Shown: positions 4,735-5,538 of the stretch, piece by piece
Position numbering within the stretch: position 1 is the stretch's first letter
Layout of the letters: each line of letters opens with the position of its first letter
DNA from: Cycloclasticus sp.
GTDB taxonomy: Bacteria > Pseudomonadota > Gammaproteobacteria > Methylococcales > Cycloclasticaceae
Direction of reading: 5' to 3'
Length of the DNA stretch: 5,538 bases
Assembly (NCBI GenBank): GCA_019090295.1
Contig: JAHRWG010000249.1
Location: 1-5,538, forward strand
Made by a program: the position numbers and the translations under genes
The notes under the pieces: model-generated
Told to the model about the DNA's origin: nothing
Databases searched by the model: none
The model's input: the letters and a program-made list of their open reading frames with translations, nothing else

Positions 4735-4758
4735 AGATCGGAGAGGATTTGAACCTCC
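4735..4758 (-). other. tRNA T-arm and acceptor-like fragment
   Basis: On the - strand, positions 4758-4742 read GGAGG-TTCAAAT-CCTCT, a five-pair stem (one G-U) and seven-base loop that matches the tRNA T-arm consensus GTTCRANNC. Seven bases that could be an acceptor 3' strand follow (CCGATCT), but no CCA follows. Upstream on the same strand there is no anticodon arm, D-arm or matching 5' acceptor strand, only C/G and A/T homopolymers. It is therefore at most the 3' end of a tRNA gene, as left at integration sites, or a chance match. Confidence 0.35.
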
Positions 4759-4957
4759 AAAATTTACCCCCCCCTCCCACAAAAAAACTTAACTGATTGA
4801 AATAATTAACTTTGTTACATACCTAAAACAGTTATCGTCGGAGATGTGTACAACCAAAATGTACTAGTTATTTTAAGTCTATATTCTCTACTCAATTATA
4901 TAAGTCCGCAACTATCGCAGAAACTTACCCATGTACAACGCAAGCGCATTGTTAGCT

Positions 4958-5538
4958 TTAGGTACTCATCAGGCCTCTCTGCCATTTTAGCTTCTTCTCT
5001 ATAGATGAAATAATCATCCCAGCAATATCTTTACCTGTAGCAGACTCAATTCCTTCAAGACCCGGAGATGAATTCACTTCAAGTAAAAGAGGGCCCGATT
5101 TAGATCTAATAATGTCTACCCCCGCCACTTGCAAACCTAAAATCTTTGCTGCTTTAATAGCTAATGTTCTTTCTTCGCGTGTGATCTTAACTACTGATGC
5201 GGTTCCACCCTGATGTATATTAGCCCTAAACTCTCCCGGTGCAGCTGTTCTTTCAATAGAGGCTACTACTTTCCCATCAATAACAAAACATCGTAAATCC
5301 TTACCATCAGCCTCTTTAATAAACTCCTGCACTAGAAGATTAGCTCTAAGAGACTTGAATGCATTTATCACACTTTCGGCCGCCTTTTTTGTTTCTGCTA
5401 AAACAACACCCCGGCCCTGACTGCCTTCTAGAAGCTTAACAATTAATGGCGCTCCACCAACCATTTCAATAAGGTCATTTGTATCTATTGGCGAGTTAGC
5501 AAACCCTGTTGTTGGTATATCAATTCCGCCTTTGAGCA
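4958..5538 (-). CDS. rimK: RimK-type ATP-grasp glutamate ligase (3' part, start outside window)
   Basis: RimK adds glutamate residues to the C-terminus of ribosomal protein S6 and is an ATP-grasp enzyme of about 300 residues in E. coli. The window shows 192 residues: the end of the pre-ATP-grasp region and the whole catalytic half. Visible landmarks in order are [33 protein letters not shown] (ATP-binding Lys and Gly-rich loop), [19 protein letters not shown], the [11 protein letters not shown] loop, VAGVDIIRS and [15 protein letters not shown], which supplies the Glu and Asn metal ligands. The frame stays open to the right edge (first full codon CTC at 5534-5536), so the ATG at 5462-5464 is internal Met and not the start. 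About 110 N-terminal residues lie beyond the window. No key residue is missing. The tail [12 protein letters not shown] ends with TAA at 4958-4960. The gene faces the decayed interval, converging with the + strand genes. Confidence 0.93.
   Translation of the reverse strand, partial: LKGGIDIPTTGFANSPIDTNDLIEMVGGAPLIVKLLEGSQGRGVVLAETKKAAESVINAFKSLRANLLVQEFIKEADGKDLRCFVIDGKVVASIERTAAPGEFRANIHQGGTASVVKITREERTLAIKAAKILGLQVAGVDIIRSKSGPLLLEVNSSPGLEGIESATGKDIAGMIISSIEKKLKWQRGLMST

Larger units (their letters stand above)
4207..4957. other. 750-base interval without a convincing gene
   Basis: All six frames are broken by frequent stops. The longest frame (84 codons, - strand, 4305-4559) has no ribosome binding site or recognisable motif. 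The stretch holds several palindromes (ATTGGCCAAT at 4393-4402, GTATCAATTGATAC at 4411-4424), a small inverted repeat AGCCTT/AAGGCT at 4482-4501, a dispersed three-copy repeat (4520-4665), a tRNA T-arm-like fragment (4735-4758) and homopolymers C8 (4767-4774) and A7 (4781-4787). No clear terminator for rimK, which ends at 4958 on the - strand, is visible; a small stem pairs CAAGCGC-flanking bases near 4938-4951. Overall it reads as decayed or former mobile DNA. Confidence 0.55.

Noticed and set aside
4767..4787. C8 and A7 homopolymers
   Set aside because: Simple low-complexity runs in non-coding DNA; they could reflect slippage or sequencing error and show no function.
4735..4830. Complete tRNA gene on the - strand
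   Set aside because: Only the T-arm is recognisable; there is no anticodon arm, D-arm, matching acceptor 5' strand or CCA end.

Overview
The window looks like AT-rich chromosomal DNA from a gammaproteobacterium. The main reasons are an OmpR-family response regulator and histidine kinase pair next to a Spy/CpxP-type periplasmic protein, a RimK of clear proteobacterial type, and Shine-Dalgarno-led genes. The sequence alone does not support a genus.

Layout. Positions 1-509 hold two small membrane-protein genes of unknown function on the + strand, separated by an imperfect hairpin. Positions 510-869 are non-coding. They carry a probable regulated promoter with three GTTACA boxes in helical phase (747, 757, 777), the last one overlapping a 15-nt palindrome and a -35-like element. 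Positions 870-3465 form an envelope-stress-type module, all on the + strand: a Spy/CpxP-like protein with a lipoprotein signal, an 11-bp hairpin, a 12-codon micro-ORF with a strong ribosome binding site, a CpxR/RstA-type response regulator with no visible ribosome binding site, and a membrane histidine kinase whose start overlaps the regulator stop by ATGA. The likely circuit is kinase to regulator to spy-like promoter, with the periplasmic protein feeding back on envelope state. That circuit is inferred from family knowledge and the GTTACA boxes.

Positions 3466-4957 are a sparsely coding, decayed-looking stretch. It holds an unidentified ORF fragment overlapping the kinase end, a short intact Pmp3/YqaE-family gene (3770-3931), a relic of a Phd/YefM-type antitoxin (about 4063-4206) behind an imperfect inverted repeat, and about 750 bases with no convincing gene. 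Those 750 bases contain a three-copy dispersed repeat with one inverted half-copy (4520-4665) and a tRNA T-arm-like fragment on the - strand. The combination suggests a site of past insertion and decay.

Positions 4958-5538 are the 3' part of rimK on the - strand, running off the right edge.

No complete new system is evident. The items most worth a second look are the GTTACA operator array, the micro-ORF in front of a regulator that lacks a ribosome binding site, and the repeat cluster plus tRNA-like fragment in the decayed interval.
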